Origin: Orientallactaga sibirica
Taxonomy: Eukaryota; Chordata; Mammalia; Rodentia; Dipodidae
DNA length: 64,000 nucleotides
Assembly (NCBI GenBank): GCA_036365145.1
Contig: JAEOAD010000001.1
Location: 100,103,501-100,167,500, forward strand
Reading direction: 5' to 3'
Shown here piece after piece: positions 10,975 through 21,734 of this stretch. Within the stretch, counting starts at the first letter, position 1, and each line of letters begins with the position of its first letter. Under the pieces are notes generated by a model, which did not search any database, was not told the DNA's origin, and was given only the letters and a program-made list of their open reading frames with translations. The translations under genes were made by a program, and so were the position numbers.

Positions 10975-11229
10975 ATTTTTGGAGAGAGACATACAGAGAG
11001 AGAGGGAGAGAAAGACAGATAGAGATGGGCGGGCCAGCAGTCGCTCAGCAGCTGCGAACAAAATCCAGATGTGTGCTCCCCCTTGTGATCCAGTGTGGCA
11101 TTGCGCCTTTGAGTCACTTTGCATCTGACTAAACGTGGGACCTGGAGATTGGAATCACTGGAGATAGGAACCAGCGTTCTTAGACTTAGGAGGCAAATCG
11201 CCTTAACAGCTAAGCCATCTCTCCAGCCC
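10975..11229 (-). mobile_element. B2-like (DIP-type) SINE, variant with an extra internal segment
   Basis: Antisense copy: an AG-rich tract (from 10983), then cagctgcgaac, then 'tgtgctcccccttgtgatcc', then the extra segment 'gtggcattgcgcctttgagt', and finally ccatctctccagccc at the right end. It shares the extra segment with 4699-4980 and 42188-42440. Confidence 0.85.
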
Positions 11230-12696
11230 GCTTTATTTTTTTCTTTACAAAGTCCAGTCAGTTTGTTTAGTATGGGAAATGTATTATGGCTCCTTATTAT
11301 GGTAGAAATATTGTCCTCTCAAAATCCTAACTCTCCAGTACTTCAGAAAGTAAGTTATTTGAAAACAAAGTAACTGTAGATGCTGTCAGATCACTGTGAA
11401 GTCATTTCAGTGAGTTAGTATGACTAGAATCCTTTAAGGTGGAAAATTAGACAGAGAGGTGGTCCTACACAAAATGACAAGAACACAGATAGACAGGGAA
11501 CATCACATAAGAAAATGGAGGTGCAAAGCAAGGAATAACAAATATTGTTATCCATAACAACAACAACAAAAAAACAAGTGAGAGAGGAATAGAACAATTC
11601 ATCCCTGTCAACTTCAAAATGATTCAACTCCTCCTACATACTGATTTTGGAATTCTCTCCACCAGAATTGTGAGAGAATAAATTAATACTGCATGACTCT
11701 ATTAAAGTAGGGACGTTTTACTAAGTCCACATTTAGAAGCTGATATACTCCTTAAGTAGGCTGAATGTAATTTATTTGGATAGTTCTCCAAGTTGAAATC
11801 ATCAGGAACACTGAGCATCGTCTGCCAAGGATGCTTCTCAGCATGTTCTCTGCCACAGCTTAAACTGCACCAAGGATCTTGGACCATCCTATGAGCTCTA
11901 TCTCAGGCTGACTGGCTTAATTCCACTTGAGTTAATGTACTACTTCTCCTTGACTCTGCCAGAAAGCATTTCAAATGTTGAATAAAGAATGCAAACAAAT
12001 CTTGCTACTTTATTTTTATGCTTAACCATAAATACTAATTTTGTGAAAGAATGGAAAGATATGGGTATTTAAAGGAGCCATAAGCTTTGGAGGTTGCCCA
12101 GATTCCTCCTATGCTATGATTTTATAGCATCTTTTTTCTTGTTTTTATTACTCATGATGTCAGTGTCTGGCTGCTTTTATTAGTGGCTAAGGAGGGACCG
12201 GGAGAGATAGTACTTAGGCATACATCTCATCTTGTCAGTGTGGTTTGGTGCACCCTCCCATCCCTGGCCATAGGAAATTATCTTACCCCTAAGTGAAAGA
12301 TGAAATCAATAGCTATTTCAGGCACCACTGTTTTAGTTAACAAGATATTTCATTAAATTAAGGTGGTAGATGGAGATGTCTTCGGTTACTTTAAATTATG
12401 AATGACCCGCTTGTGAAAACAACAAGATGTGCCCTCTGCAATCAGGGATCAGCTAGCCACAGTGCTCTGTGCAGCCCTAAGCAGGCTAAGCTGGAAGACA
12501 ATCAAATGTGGCCTTCATAATGCAGACTATAATCTGATTCAATTAAGAAGTCATTGTATTCAGCCTGACTAATGAAGGGATGCAGCACTCTACAGGGTGG
12601 ATTCTGGCCTTCAGGAACGCTAAGGGAAGCCCTACTTCATCCCAGCATTGTGGGAGAAGTCAAAGAAAGGAATGGAGGCAGATAAAACATGAGGAA
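11230..12696. other. Single-copy DNA with a candidate conserved block
   Basis: No repeat is recognised. The stretch 12330-12600 has balanced composition, several homeodomain-like ATTA cores and no repeat signature; see the separate entry. Confidence 0.45.
12330..12600. promoter_or_regulatory. Possible conserved non-coding block (speculative)
   Basis: This is single-copy, non-repetitive sequence of mixed composition, richer in G+C than its surroundings. It has ATTA/TAAT cores (attaaattaa, caattaagaagtcattg, ctaatgaa) and GATC/AGCTGG-type motifs. It resembles the texture of conserved enhancers, but texture is the only evidence. Confidence 0.2.
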
Positions 12697-12817
12697 TGGG
12701 CTGGAGAGATCACTTAGTGGTTAAGGGACTTCCCTACAAAGCCTAAGGACCTAGGTTCTATTCCCCAGATGCACAAGGTTGCACAAATGTCTGGAGTTCA
12801 TTTTTATGGCTAGAGGA

Positions 12818-12848
<31 letters not shown>

Positions 12849-12902
12849 CTTTCTCTCACTGTCGCAAATAAATATAAAATAAATAAATAAAATATTTTTA
12901 AA
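12697..12902 (+). mobile_element. B2-like (DIP-type) SINE, internally shortened
   Basis: The head gggctggagagatcacttag leads to caaagcctaaggacctag, then directly to ccagatgcacaagg, tctggagttcatttttatgg, a (CT)n run (12822-12843) and an AAATAAATA tail. The 'ggacccacataag' portion is missing. Confidence 0.9.
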
Positions 12903-13240
12903 ATCATGAAGAATAATTGCATATCTTCTATGAAGAAAGGTTTTAACCATTTTTAGATAAACATTATCAATGCTGATAAAATAATGATGGTGTAACTACA
13001 GTTTCAGTTTAGGAGCCCATCTGCACCAGGCCATAGGGTTAATGTACATGTCACTCAAATCTCAACAATTCTCTTTGAATTTGGAAATTATAACCTTCTC
13101 TATTTTGGATTTCAGAGTTAAAGAAACTGTCAAAATGGTAAAGCAATTTCTCTAAGGCCAAATGGCTTTGTATCTTAAGTTCCAGAATCTGCCTAAATCA
13201 AAAAGCTCAAGGTCTTTCCCACTATGATCTTGACCACTGG

Positions 13241-13421
13241 AACCTTTTTCTTTTTCTTTTTCTTTTTCTTTTTTTTGGTTTTGCAAGGTAGGGTCTCACT
13301 CTGGTCCAGGCTGACCTGGAATTCACTATGTAGTCTCAGGGTGGCCTCAAACTCTTGGCGATCTTCCTACCTCTGCCTCCCAAGTGCTGGGATTAAAGGC
13401 GTGCGCCACCATACCCAGCGA
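13241..13421 (-). mobile_element. B1 SINE with target-site duplication
   Basis: An antisense, near-consensus B1 with a long (CTTTTT)n tail (13245-13276) and the head at tgcgccaccatacccagc. The flank 'gaacctttt' occurs on both sides (about 13239 and 13420). The low divergence suggests a young copy. Confidence 0.95.
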
Positions 13422-14472
13422 ACCTTTTCTTTTTAACCAACCCAGGTTAATGAATGTCAGGGACACTGCCCAGGGACCTCAGTTCAATTCCATCTTGGGA
13501 AGGAGTAGTTTAGCATCACAGACACAAACAAAAATAACATCTGGGTTCAATGATATTTGGAGTCTGTGATCTCCTTGAAAACAGCCTTTTCAATTTTATA
13601 CATAGGATCCTATGTATAAGAAGATGATGAGGCAGGAGCAAGATGTTAGCAGAGGATAGAGCCCCACCCATATTTTTTTTTTTTGACCAATCATGATGGA
13701 ATATTCTCTCAGGCTATCTCGAATGGAGATGAGCTAAAAGGTTAGGTTTTATGTGTGGAAGTATTGCTCTGTTTTTTTCCACTCATTGTTTTCTAGGAAA
13801 ACCTAGATTGGGATTAGGATCCTACGGAGAACTGTGCAGAAAAGCTTTGTCTCTTCAGACTAAATCATAGATGAGACAAAGGCCAGAAAAACAAAATCAG
13901 TGATCAGATAGTCACATCTTTTGTTTACAACAGTAGTAGTCACTTAAGAATAAACTTGTTATAATGATACTAGTTCTTATCATTGCTACTTGCTCATAAA
14001 AATGACTTTCTTTCTTTTTTTTTTTTTGAATCTTTGGAAGGTTCATCTTAAAATAAGCATAAGGAAATAGTATAGTATTGGGGAGAAAACATTAGGCAAT
14101 TTCTGCCCATAGACGTTTGTAATTTAGAAAAAGAAAGAAGTCATAAATACTTACAATAATTGGAAAAGCAGGCACATTGTTTGCTAAAAAATGCAAACAT
14201 TTATATGGTATAGGTCTATATTTTGTCAGTAGCAAGTATATTAAATACATAAGAACATAAATTGTAAAGTCAGATTTAATAGGGTTTCAATACATGTTGG
14301 CTGTATGTAGCTATGTTTCCTTGTATGTGCTGCTTAACTAAAACATAATTTGGCTATCTGTAAAATAAGGATAATGTTACTAGCTAAAATATGACAGGGG
14401 TCCGGCTATCACACTGGATTTATATACAGATGCTCCTGGGTTTGAACCTCAATAAACCAAAGAGCAGTTTGT
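13422..14472. other. Single-copy DNA
   Basis: No recognised repeat apart from poly(T) runs at about 13672-13685 and 14016-14028. No supported gene. Confidence 0.5.
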
Positions 14473-14656
14473 TGGGGCTAAAGATATTGCCCAGTGTTTA
14501 AAGGTACTTGTTTGCAAAGCCTGTCAGCCTAGGTTTAATTCCCCAGCAATCATATAAAGCCAGGCACATGGTAGAAAATGTGTCTGGAGTTTGCTTGCAG
14601 CTGAAAGAGGTCCTGGAACATCTTCCCATACTATATCTCTCATAAATATATTTTTA
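14473..14656 (+). mobile_element. Old B2-like SINE
   Basis: Diverged head (tggggctaaagatattgccc), gcaaagcctgtcagcctagg, ccccagcaatcatataaagc, tctggagtttgcttgcagct and a short AAATATA tail. Clearly older than the other copies. Confidence 0.75.
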
Positions 14657-14663
14657 CAAAAGC

Positions 14664-14836
14664 AAGTATTTGTCAAGCCGGGCGTGATGGTGCACACCTT
14701 TAATCCCAGCACTCAGGAGGCAGAGGTAGGAGAATCCCCGTGAGTTCCAGGCCACCCTGAAACTACATAGTGAATTCCAGGTCAGCCTGGACTAGAGTGA
14801 GACCCTACCTAGAAAAGCCCCCCCCCAAAAAAAAAG
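14664..14836 (+). mobile_element. B1 SINE with target-site duplication
   Basis: Starts at gccgggcgtgatggtgcaca; the tail is CCCCCCCAAAAAAAAA. The target-site duplication aaagcaagtatttgtca lies on both sides. The right-hand copy ends at about 14849, exactly where the 3.96-kb tandem duplication begins. Confidence 0.95.
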
Positions 14837-15477
14837 CAAGTATTTGTCAGTTGCAATTAACATGAGTTTTTCTGAGAAATTATTTTTAGTACACAAGACA
14901 GAAAGATAGTTGATATAGGCAAAAACAGTACAGTAGACCTTGAGTTAAATAAAAAAATCAATATAATATACTGTGTTGTCAATAGAACCAATTATTACAT
15001 CACCATGAGCATAATGGAAAATAATTTGCACTTACATAACAGCTCATGTTAAACATAATATTTAGTACTATGTCACTGTAACCTGTGAATCAGAAGCAAA
15101 CTGATGTAAAAATGAAATTCATTCTTGTCTTCCAAATGTTTGGCTAATAAAAAAGAAGTAGTTGATAAACTTATACTGTGGAGTGCACAAGTCAAAATAA
15201 TATTAAAAAGACTTGGTTACACAGCACCCAACACAGATGATCAGAGCACCAGACACACTGACCCGGCAAGACTGACTGAGCTCATAGCAGAACAGAGGAA
15301 CCTACCAAAGCTATCCTAAAAGGTAACAGTGCCTACTTACACTGGGTCAGTATCTACCACAAAGCCTGGTATATAGGCCTGCATTGGAAGTGCTAATCAC
15401 ACCTTCCATGTCAGGGCAGGTTATGTGTTAGATTTGATTGACGGTCGTATGTGCCATTATTTTTGTATTTGTTTTTC

Positions 15478-15613
15478 AAGCTAGGATCTTGCTGTGGCCC
15501 TGGCTGACGTTGAATTCACTATGTAATCTCAGGGTAGCCTCATACTCATAGCATCTTCCTACCTCTGACTCCTGAGTGCTGGGACTAGAGGCATGAACCA
15601 CCATGCCCAGCAG
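15478..15613 (-). mobile_element. B1 SINE (duplication copy 1)
   Basis: Antisense B1: tggctgacgttgaattcact, atgtaatctcagggtagcct, ctgggactagaggcatgaac. Its counterpart is at 19433-19565, so it predates the duplication. Confidence 0.9.
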
Positions 15614-15619
15614 TTTTGT

Positions 15620-15665
15620 CATTAAAAAAAATATATTTTATTTATTGATTTGAGAGAGAGAAAGA

Positions 15666-15701
<36 letters not shown>

Positions 15702-15853
15702 GCCAGGGCCTCCGGCCCCTGCAAATTAACTCCAGATGCACAAGGGGGGTACCCCCATTGTGTGTCTTGTTTACGTGGGTCCTGAAGTATCAAACTGGGA
15801 TCCTTTGGCTTTGCAGGCAAATGCCTTAACTACTAAGCCATCTCTCCAGTCCT
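15620..15853 (-). mobile_element. B2-like (DIP-type) SINE (duplication copy 1)
   Basis: An A/T tail, a (GA)n tract (about 15652-15695), then ctgcaaattaactccagatg, ggctttgcaggcaaatgcct and ccatctctccagtcc. Its counterpart in copy 2 is at 19576-19802. Confidence 0.9.
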
Positions 15854-15924
15854 TGTCATTCTTAAATAAGTTGTCCTTTGTTGCTTCCTTATTTATTCTG
15901 CCTTTGTCTTCTTCTTTTTCTGTC

Positions 15925-16030
15925 ATTCTTGGGGGCAGGGTCTCACTCAGCCCCAGGCTGATCTGGAACACTTTAAAGACCAGAAATCTCAGCCTCCCAG
16001 TTGATAGGATTAAGTGTATGGGGCAAAACA
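15925..16030 (-). mobile_element. Old B1-like monomer (duplication copy 1)
   Basis: Antisense fragments cagggtctcactcagcccca, ggctgatctggaacactt and ataggattaagtgtatgggg follow a B1 layout with an internal deletion. Counterpart at 19881-19985. Confidence 0.55.
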
Positions 16031-16554
16031 CACCCTTAGGAACTTTGACTTTGTTAGATTACCTGTTTGTTTTAGCTATCCAATCTTGCATAAATACTCC
16101 ATGATGGTTTTGATTGAATATGTATATTGCTTAGTTGAATATAATAATTTTCCTATATTTTGCTCCACCCAGCCTACTAGAATATCTGCATAGCAGGCAA
16201 ATCCAACACCTAGGGTCACTTCTGCTATTATCCTGGGAGTAATATAAGAGCCACAAGGGGCACATTAAGCTCCTACCCTGAAGATATATGATGTCAGATT
16301 TACACTTCTAAGAATACTGAAGGTAATTAGAAAACCTAAGCATCAAATTAACCCAAGATGCAAAAATCTCTCCATTATAATACAAGATACACAAATAATT
16401 CAAGAACATATAATTTCACCAAAAGTTACAAATCCATAGGATATGACCTCCAGTGAGACTTTTTTAGATGAAATGCCTGACAAAGATTTCAAAAGAATTA
16501 CTATCACTACATTCAAAGCAATCAATGAAGAAATCAAATGAATCAAAGAAAAAA

Positions 16555-16793
16555 AACAGGGATGGAGAGATGGCTTAGTAGTTAAATCACTTACCTGCAA
16601 AGCCTAAGGACCCATGTTCTACTCTCCAGATCCCACATAAGCCAGATGCACAAAGGTGAGGCAAGTTCAAGGTTGCATATGTTCACTAGGTGGCATAAGT
16701 GTCTGGAGTTTAATTCTAGTGGCTGAGACCCTGGAGTGCAAATTCTCTCTTGCTCTCTCTCTTTCTCTCTCATATAGTGCAAATTCTCTCTTG

Positions 16794-16824
<31 letters not shown>

Positions 16825-16826
16825 GA
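16555..16826 (+). mobile_element. B2-like (DIP-type) SINE, long variant (duplication copy 1)
   Basis: The head gggatggagagatggcttag is followed by gcaaagcctaaggacccatg. The middle carries an added 'gttcaaggttgcatatgttc' segment before tctggagtttaattctagtg. The CT tract appears twice, separated by catatagtgcaaattctctc, and an (AT)n run ends it. Counterpart at 20507-20803, where the (CT)n and (AT)n runs are longer. Confidence 0.9.
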
Positions 16827-17574
16827 AGAAAACAATCTCCTGAAGGAGAACACAGGAAACCAACTTAATTTAATAAGGAGGTCAATGCAAGACATGAGTA
16901 AGGAAATATATATACTGAAGAAAACCAATCAGAAGTACAAGAAATGTAAAACATAGTAAGTAAAAATAAAAAATAAAAAAAATAAAAACTCTGTAGAAAG
17001 TCTCACCAATATATATAATGGATGAAGGAGAAAACAGAATATCAAACTGAAGACCAGGTAACAGATCTAAAACAGTACAACAAAGAGAAAGACAAACTAA
17101 TAGTAAAGTATAAATCGGAATTTCAAGCCATTTAGTACAGTATGATGAAATCAAACATAAGAATTCAGGGTATAATAGAAAGAGAAGAAATTCACTCCAC
17201 AGGCATAGTAGGTGTTTTCAACAAAATCATAGAAGAAAATTTCTACCAAATAGGGGAAAAGATGCAAGTATAGATACAGGAAGCTTTTAGAACCAAATAG
17301 ACAAAACTTTTACTCATCATATTATAATTAAACTACTAAACACACAAACCAAAGAAAATATTTTGAAAGCAGTTAGAGAGAAGCAGCAAGTCACTTCTAA
17401 ATGCAAGCCCATCAGGATAAGAGCAGATTATTCAACACAAACTTTAAAAGCCAGAAGGGCTTGAAATGATGTACTCCAAGTTCTGAAGGATAACAACTGT
17501 CAACCAAGATTATCCAGCAAAGCTATCCATCCAAATTGATTGAGAAGTAAGGACATTCCACAACAAAAACAGAC
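16827..17574 (+). mobile_element. L1 remnant upstream of ORF2 (ORF1-like), copy 1
   Basis: Broken frames over 17160-17570 read like an L1 ORF1 C-terminal half: 'GVFNKIIEENFYQ' near 17205, then 'KCKPIRIRADYSTQTLKA' near 17400, then 'CQPRLSSKA' near 17505. In L1 this region packages RNA in the ORF1 protein. Several stops and frameshifts make it inactive. An antisense B1 (17575-17763) separates it from the ORF2 part. Confidence 0.7.
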
Positions 17575-17763
17575 TAAAGTTTTTGTTTGTTTGTCCATTT
17601 GTTTGTTTGTTTTGGGGTGGGTTTTGAGGTAGGGTCTCATTCTGGCCCAGGCTGACCTGGAATTCACTATGTAGGCTCAAGGTGGCATTTAACTCATGGC
17701 AATTATCCTAACTGTGCCTCCTGAGTGCTGGGATTAAAGGTGTGCACCACCACACCCAGCTAG
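17575..17763 (-). mobile_element. B1 SINE with target-site duplication (duplication copy 1)
   Basis: Antisense B1 with a (TTTG)n-rich tail and the head at tgcaccaccacacccagcta. The flank 'agactaaag' is repeated on both sides. It is present in both duplication copies (21550-21734). Confidence 0.95.
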
Positions 17764-18803
17764 ACTAAAGATTTGACCATGAAGCCAGTTCTACAGAAAA
17801 TACTTGAAGGGATCCTTTATGTTGAACAAAAAGCAAAGCACACTCATGAGGAAACAGAAAAAGATAAACCATACTCAAATAATAATTAATATAAGAGAGC
17901 AAAGAAAAAATAGGAAGCATTACAAAACATGAGGGATGGCAAGAATAAATACATACCTTTCAAAAATAACTCTTACTATCAATGGCCTGAATGCCCCAAA
18001 CAAAAGTTACAGGCTTGCAGACTGGATTAAAAGGCAGAATCCTTCTGTTTGTTGGTTACAAGAAACTTACCTTTCCATAAATGACAGACACTATCATAGG
18101 GTAAAAGCATACAAAACAATATTTCAAGCAAATGGGCCTAGAAAACAAGCAGGTGTTGGTATCCTAATATCTGACAGGATAGACTTTGAACCAATATTAA
18201 TTAAGAAAGATAAAGAAGGTCACTTTATATTTATTAAAGGAACATTCAAGAGGAAGACATTACAATTCTAAACATATATACCCCTAACATGGCTACTCCT
18301 AATTTCATCAGACACTATTACACTTAAGGTTACAGATAACACCAAACACAGTTGCAGTTGGTGTCTTCAGTACCCCACTCTCATTAACTGAAAAATCATT
18401 CTGGCAAAAAATAATAAGAAAAAAATAAGCAGAGGGACATCTAGATTAAAGGATGTCATAGGACAAATGGACCTAATAGATACAGAACATTCCACCCAAA
18501 TGCTGCAAAATATACATTCTTCTCTGCAAATCTTAACAAATGCAGGAAAACTGAAATATTTCTTTGCACTATATCTGATCACAATGAGATTAAACTACAA
18601 ATCAACAGCAAGAAAAACCATAGAGAATACACAAAATATGGAAACTAAACTGTACACTGCTGAATGTTAAGTGGGTCATTGAAGAAATCAAAAGGAAGTA
18701 AAATATCCATAGAGTCAAATGATAATGACAACAAAACATACCAAAACCTTTGGGACCCAATGAAGGCAGTCCTAAGATAGAAATTTATAGATGTAAGGGC
18801 CTT
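17764..18803 (+). pseudogene. L1 ORF2 5' fragment (endonuclease domain), copy 1
   Basis: A frame from 17936 gives an apurinic-type L1 endonuclease N-terminus: 'LTINGLNAP' with the metal-site Asn, 'RLADWIKRQNPSVCWLQET' with the catalytic Glu, and 'QANGPRKQAGVGILISDRID'. A stop follows at 18269. Downstream, another frame (18467-18670) continues with 'MDLIDTEHSTQMLQNIHSSL' and 'GKLKYFFALYLI'. Compared with copy 2, copy 1 lacks 48 bp (16 codons) at about 18526. The ORF2 stops in its spacer, before the RT domain, at the duplication junction. Inactive. Confidence 0.9.
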
Positions 18804-19432
18804 CAGTTGCAATTAACATGAGTTTTTCTGAGAAATTATTTTTAGTACACAAGACAGAAAGATAGTTGATATAGGCAAAAACAGTACAGTAGACCTTGAG
18901 TTAAAAAAATCAATACAATATACTGTGTTGTCAATGGAACCAATTATTACATCACCATGAGCATAATGGAAAATAATTTGCACTTATATAACAGCTCATG
19001 TTAAACATAATATTTAGTACTATGTCACTGTAACCTGTGAATCAGAAGCAAACTGATGTAAAAATGAAATCCATTCTTGTGTTCCAAATGTTTGGCTAAT
19101 AAAAAAGAAGTAGTTGATAAACTTATACTGTGGAGTGCACAAGTCAAAATAATATTAAAAAGACTTGGTTACACAGCACCCAACACAGATGATCAGAGCA
19201 CCAGACACACTGACCCGGCAAGACTGACTGAGCTCATAGCAGAACAGAGGAACCTACCAAAGCCATCCTAAAAGGTAACAGTGCCTACTTACACTGGGTC
19301 AGTATCTACCACAAAGCCTGGTATATAGGCCTGCATTGGAAGTGCTAATCACACCTTCCATGTCAGGGCAGGTTATGTGTTAGATGTGATTGACGGTCGT
19401 ATGTGCCATTATTTTTGTATTTGTTTTTCAAG

Positions 19433-19565
19433 CTAGGAACTTGCTGTGGCCCTGGCTGACGTGGAATTCACTATGTAATCTCAGGGTAGCCTCATACTCA
19501 TAGCATCGTCCTACCTCTGACTCCCGAGTGCTGGGACTAGAGGCATGAACCACCATGCCCAGCAG
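19433..19565 (-). mobile_element. B1 SINE (duplication copy 2)
   Basis: Counterpart of the 15478-15613 B1, with a few substitutions (gacgtggaattcac, agcatcgtcctacc). Confidence 0.9.
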
Positions 19566-19575
19566 TTTTGTCATT

Positions 19576-19620
19576 AAAAAAATATATATTTTATTTATTG
19601 ATTTGAGAGAGAGAAAGAAG

Positions 19621-19651
<31 letters not shown>

Positions 19652-19802
19652 TGCCAGAGCCTCCAGCCACTGCAAATTAACTCCAGATGCACAAGGGGGA
19701 TACTCCCATTGTGCGTCTTGTTTACGTGGGTCCTGAAGTATCAAACTGGGATCCTTTGGCTTTGCAGGCAAATGCCTTAACTACTAAGCCATCTCTCCAG
19801 AC
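19576..19802 (-). mobile_element. B2-like (DIP-type) SINE (duplication copy 2)
   Basis: Counterpart of 15620-15853. The (GA)n tract is shorter and the end reads ccatctctccagacc. Confidence 0.9.
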
Positions 19803-19880
19803 CTTGTCATTTTTAAATAAATTGTCCTTTTTTGCTTCCTTATTTATTCTGCCTTTGTCTTCTTCTTTTTCTGTCATTCT

Positions 19881-19985
19881 TGGGGGCAGGGTCTCACTCA
19901 GCCCCAGGCTAATCTGGAACACTTTAAAGACCAGAAATCTCAGCCTCCCAGTTGATAGGATTAAGTGTATGGGGCAAAACACACC
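19881..19985 (-). mobile_element. Old B1-like monomer (duplication copy 2)
   Basis: Counterpart of 15925-16030. Confidence 0.55.
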
Positions 19986-20506
19986 CTTAGGAACGTTGAC
20001 TTTGTTAGATTACCTGTTTTAGCTATCCACTCTTGCATAAATACTCCATGCTGGTTTTGATTGAATATGTATATTGCTTAGTTGAATATAAGAATTTTCC
20101 TATATTTTGCTCCACCCAGCCTACTAGAATATCTGCATAGCAGGCAAATCCAACACCTAGGGTCACTTCTGCTGTTATCCTGGGAGTAATATAAGAGCCA
20201 CAAGGGGCACATTAAGCTCCTACCCTGAAGATATATGATGTCAGATTTACACTTCTAAGAATACTGAAGGTAATTAGAAAACCTAAGCATCAAATTAACC
20301 CAAGATGCAAAAATCTCTCCATTATAATACAAGATACACAAATAATTCAAGAACATATAATTTCACCAAAAGTTACAAATCCATAGGATATGACCTCCAG
20401 TGAGACTTTTTTAGATGAAATGCCTGACAAAGATTTCAAAAGAATTACTATCACTACATTCAAAGCAATCAATGAAGAAATCAAATGAATCAAAGAAAAA
20501 AACAGG

Positions 20507-20697
20507 GATGGAGAGATGGCTTAGTAGTTAAATCACTTACCTGCAAAGCCTAAGGACCCATGTTCTACTCTCCAGATCCCACATAAGCCAGATGCACAAA
20601 GGTGAGGCAAGTTCAAGGTTGCATATGTTCACTAGGTGGCATAAGTGTCTGAAGTTTAATTCTAGTGGCTGAGACCCTGGAGTGCAAATTCTCTCTT

Positions 20698-20742
<45 letters not shown>

Positions 20743-20759
20743 GTGCAAATTCTCTCTTG

Positions 20760-20802
<43 letters not shown>

Positions 20803-20803
20803 G
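20507..20803 (+). mobile_element. B2-like (DIP-type) SINE, long variant (duplication copy 2)
   Basis: Counterpart of 16555-16826. The first (CT)n is expanded (about 20697-20736) and the (AT)n end is longer (20777-20802), showing microsatellite change since the duplication. Confidence 0.9.
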
Positions 20804-21549
20804 AAGAAAACAATCTCCTGAAGGAGAACACAGGAAACCAACTTAATTTAATAAGGAGGTCAATGCAAGACATGAGTAAGGAAATATATATACTGAAGAA
20901 CATCAATCAGAAGTACAAGAAATGTAAAACACAGTAAGTAAAAATAAAAAATAAAAAAATAAAAACTCAGTAGAAAGTCTCACCAATATATATAATGGAT
21001 GAAGGAGAGAACAGAATATCAAACTGAAGACCAGGTAACAGATCTAAAACAGTACAACAAAGAGAAAGACAAACTAATAGTGAAGTATAAATTGGAATTT
21101 CAAGCCATTTAGTACAGTATGATTAAATCAAACATAAGAATTCAGGGTATAATAGAAAGAGAAGAAATTCACTCCACAGGCATAGTAGGTGTTTTCAACA
21201 AAATCATAGAAGAAAATTTCTATCAAATAGGGGAAAAGATGCCAGTATAGATACAGGTAGCTTTTAGAACCAAATAGACAAAACTTTTACTCATCATATT
21301 ATAATTAAACTACTAAACACACAAACCAAAGAAAATATTTTGAAAGCAGTTAGAGAGAAACAGCAAGTCACTTCTAAATGCAAGCCCATCAGGATAAGAG
21401 CAGATTATTCAACACAAACTTTAAAAGCCAGAAGGGCTTGAAATGATGTACTCCAAGTTCTGAAGGATAACAACTGTCAACCAAGATTATCCAGCAAAGC
21501 TATCCACCAAATTGATGGAGAAGTAAGGACATTCCACAACAAAAACAGA
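20804..21549 (+). mobile_element. L1 remnant upstream of ORF2 (ORF1-like), copy 2
   Basis: Counterpart of 16827-17574, with the same stops and a few point differences. It is inactive. Confidence 0.7.
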
Positions 21550-21734
21550 CTAAAGTTTTTGTTTGTCCATTTGTTTGTTTGTTTTGGGGTGGGTTTTGAG
21601 GTAGGGTCTCATTCTGGCCCAGGCTGACCTGGAATTCACTATGTAGGCTCAAGGTGGCATTTAAATCATGGCAATTATCATAACTGTGCCTCCTGAGTGC
21701 TGGGATTAAAGGTGTGCACCACCACACCCAGCTA
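21550..21734 (-). mobile_element. B1 SINE with target-site duplication (duplication copy 2)
   Basis: Counterpart of 17575-17763, with a shorter (TTTG)n tail and the same flanking 'agactaaag'. Confidence 0.95.

Larger units (their letters stand above)
14848..18803. repeat. Tandem segmental duplication, copy 1
   Basis: The sequence from 'cagttgcaattaacatgag' (14848) recurs at 18804, an offset of 3,956 bp, and the two copies stay collinear over the whole unit. The unit holds about 630 bp of single-copy DNA, an antisense B1, an antisense B2-like SINE, a B1-like monomer, a sense B2-like SINE and an L1 fragment split by an antisense B1. By eye the copies differ at a few sites per hundred bases or fewer. 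The junction at 18803 joins L1 ORF2 sequence to the left end of the unit, with 'tcag' shared at the breakpoint. Confidence 0.95.

Noticed and set aside
15125..15319. 64-codon frame repeated at 19077-19271 as a duplicated gene
   Set aside because: It is duplicated only because the whole 3.96-kb block is. No domain is recognised and the frame is short.
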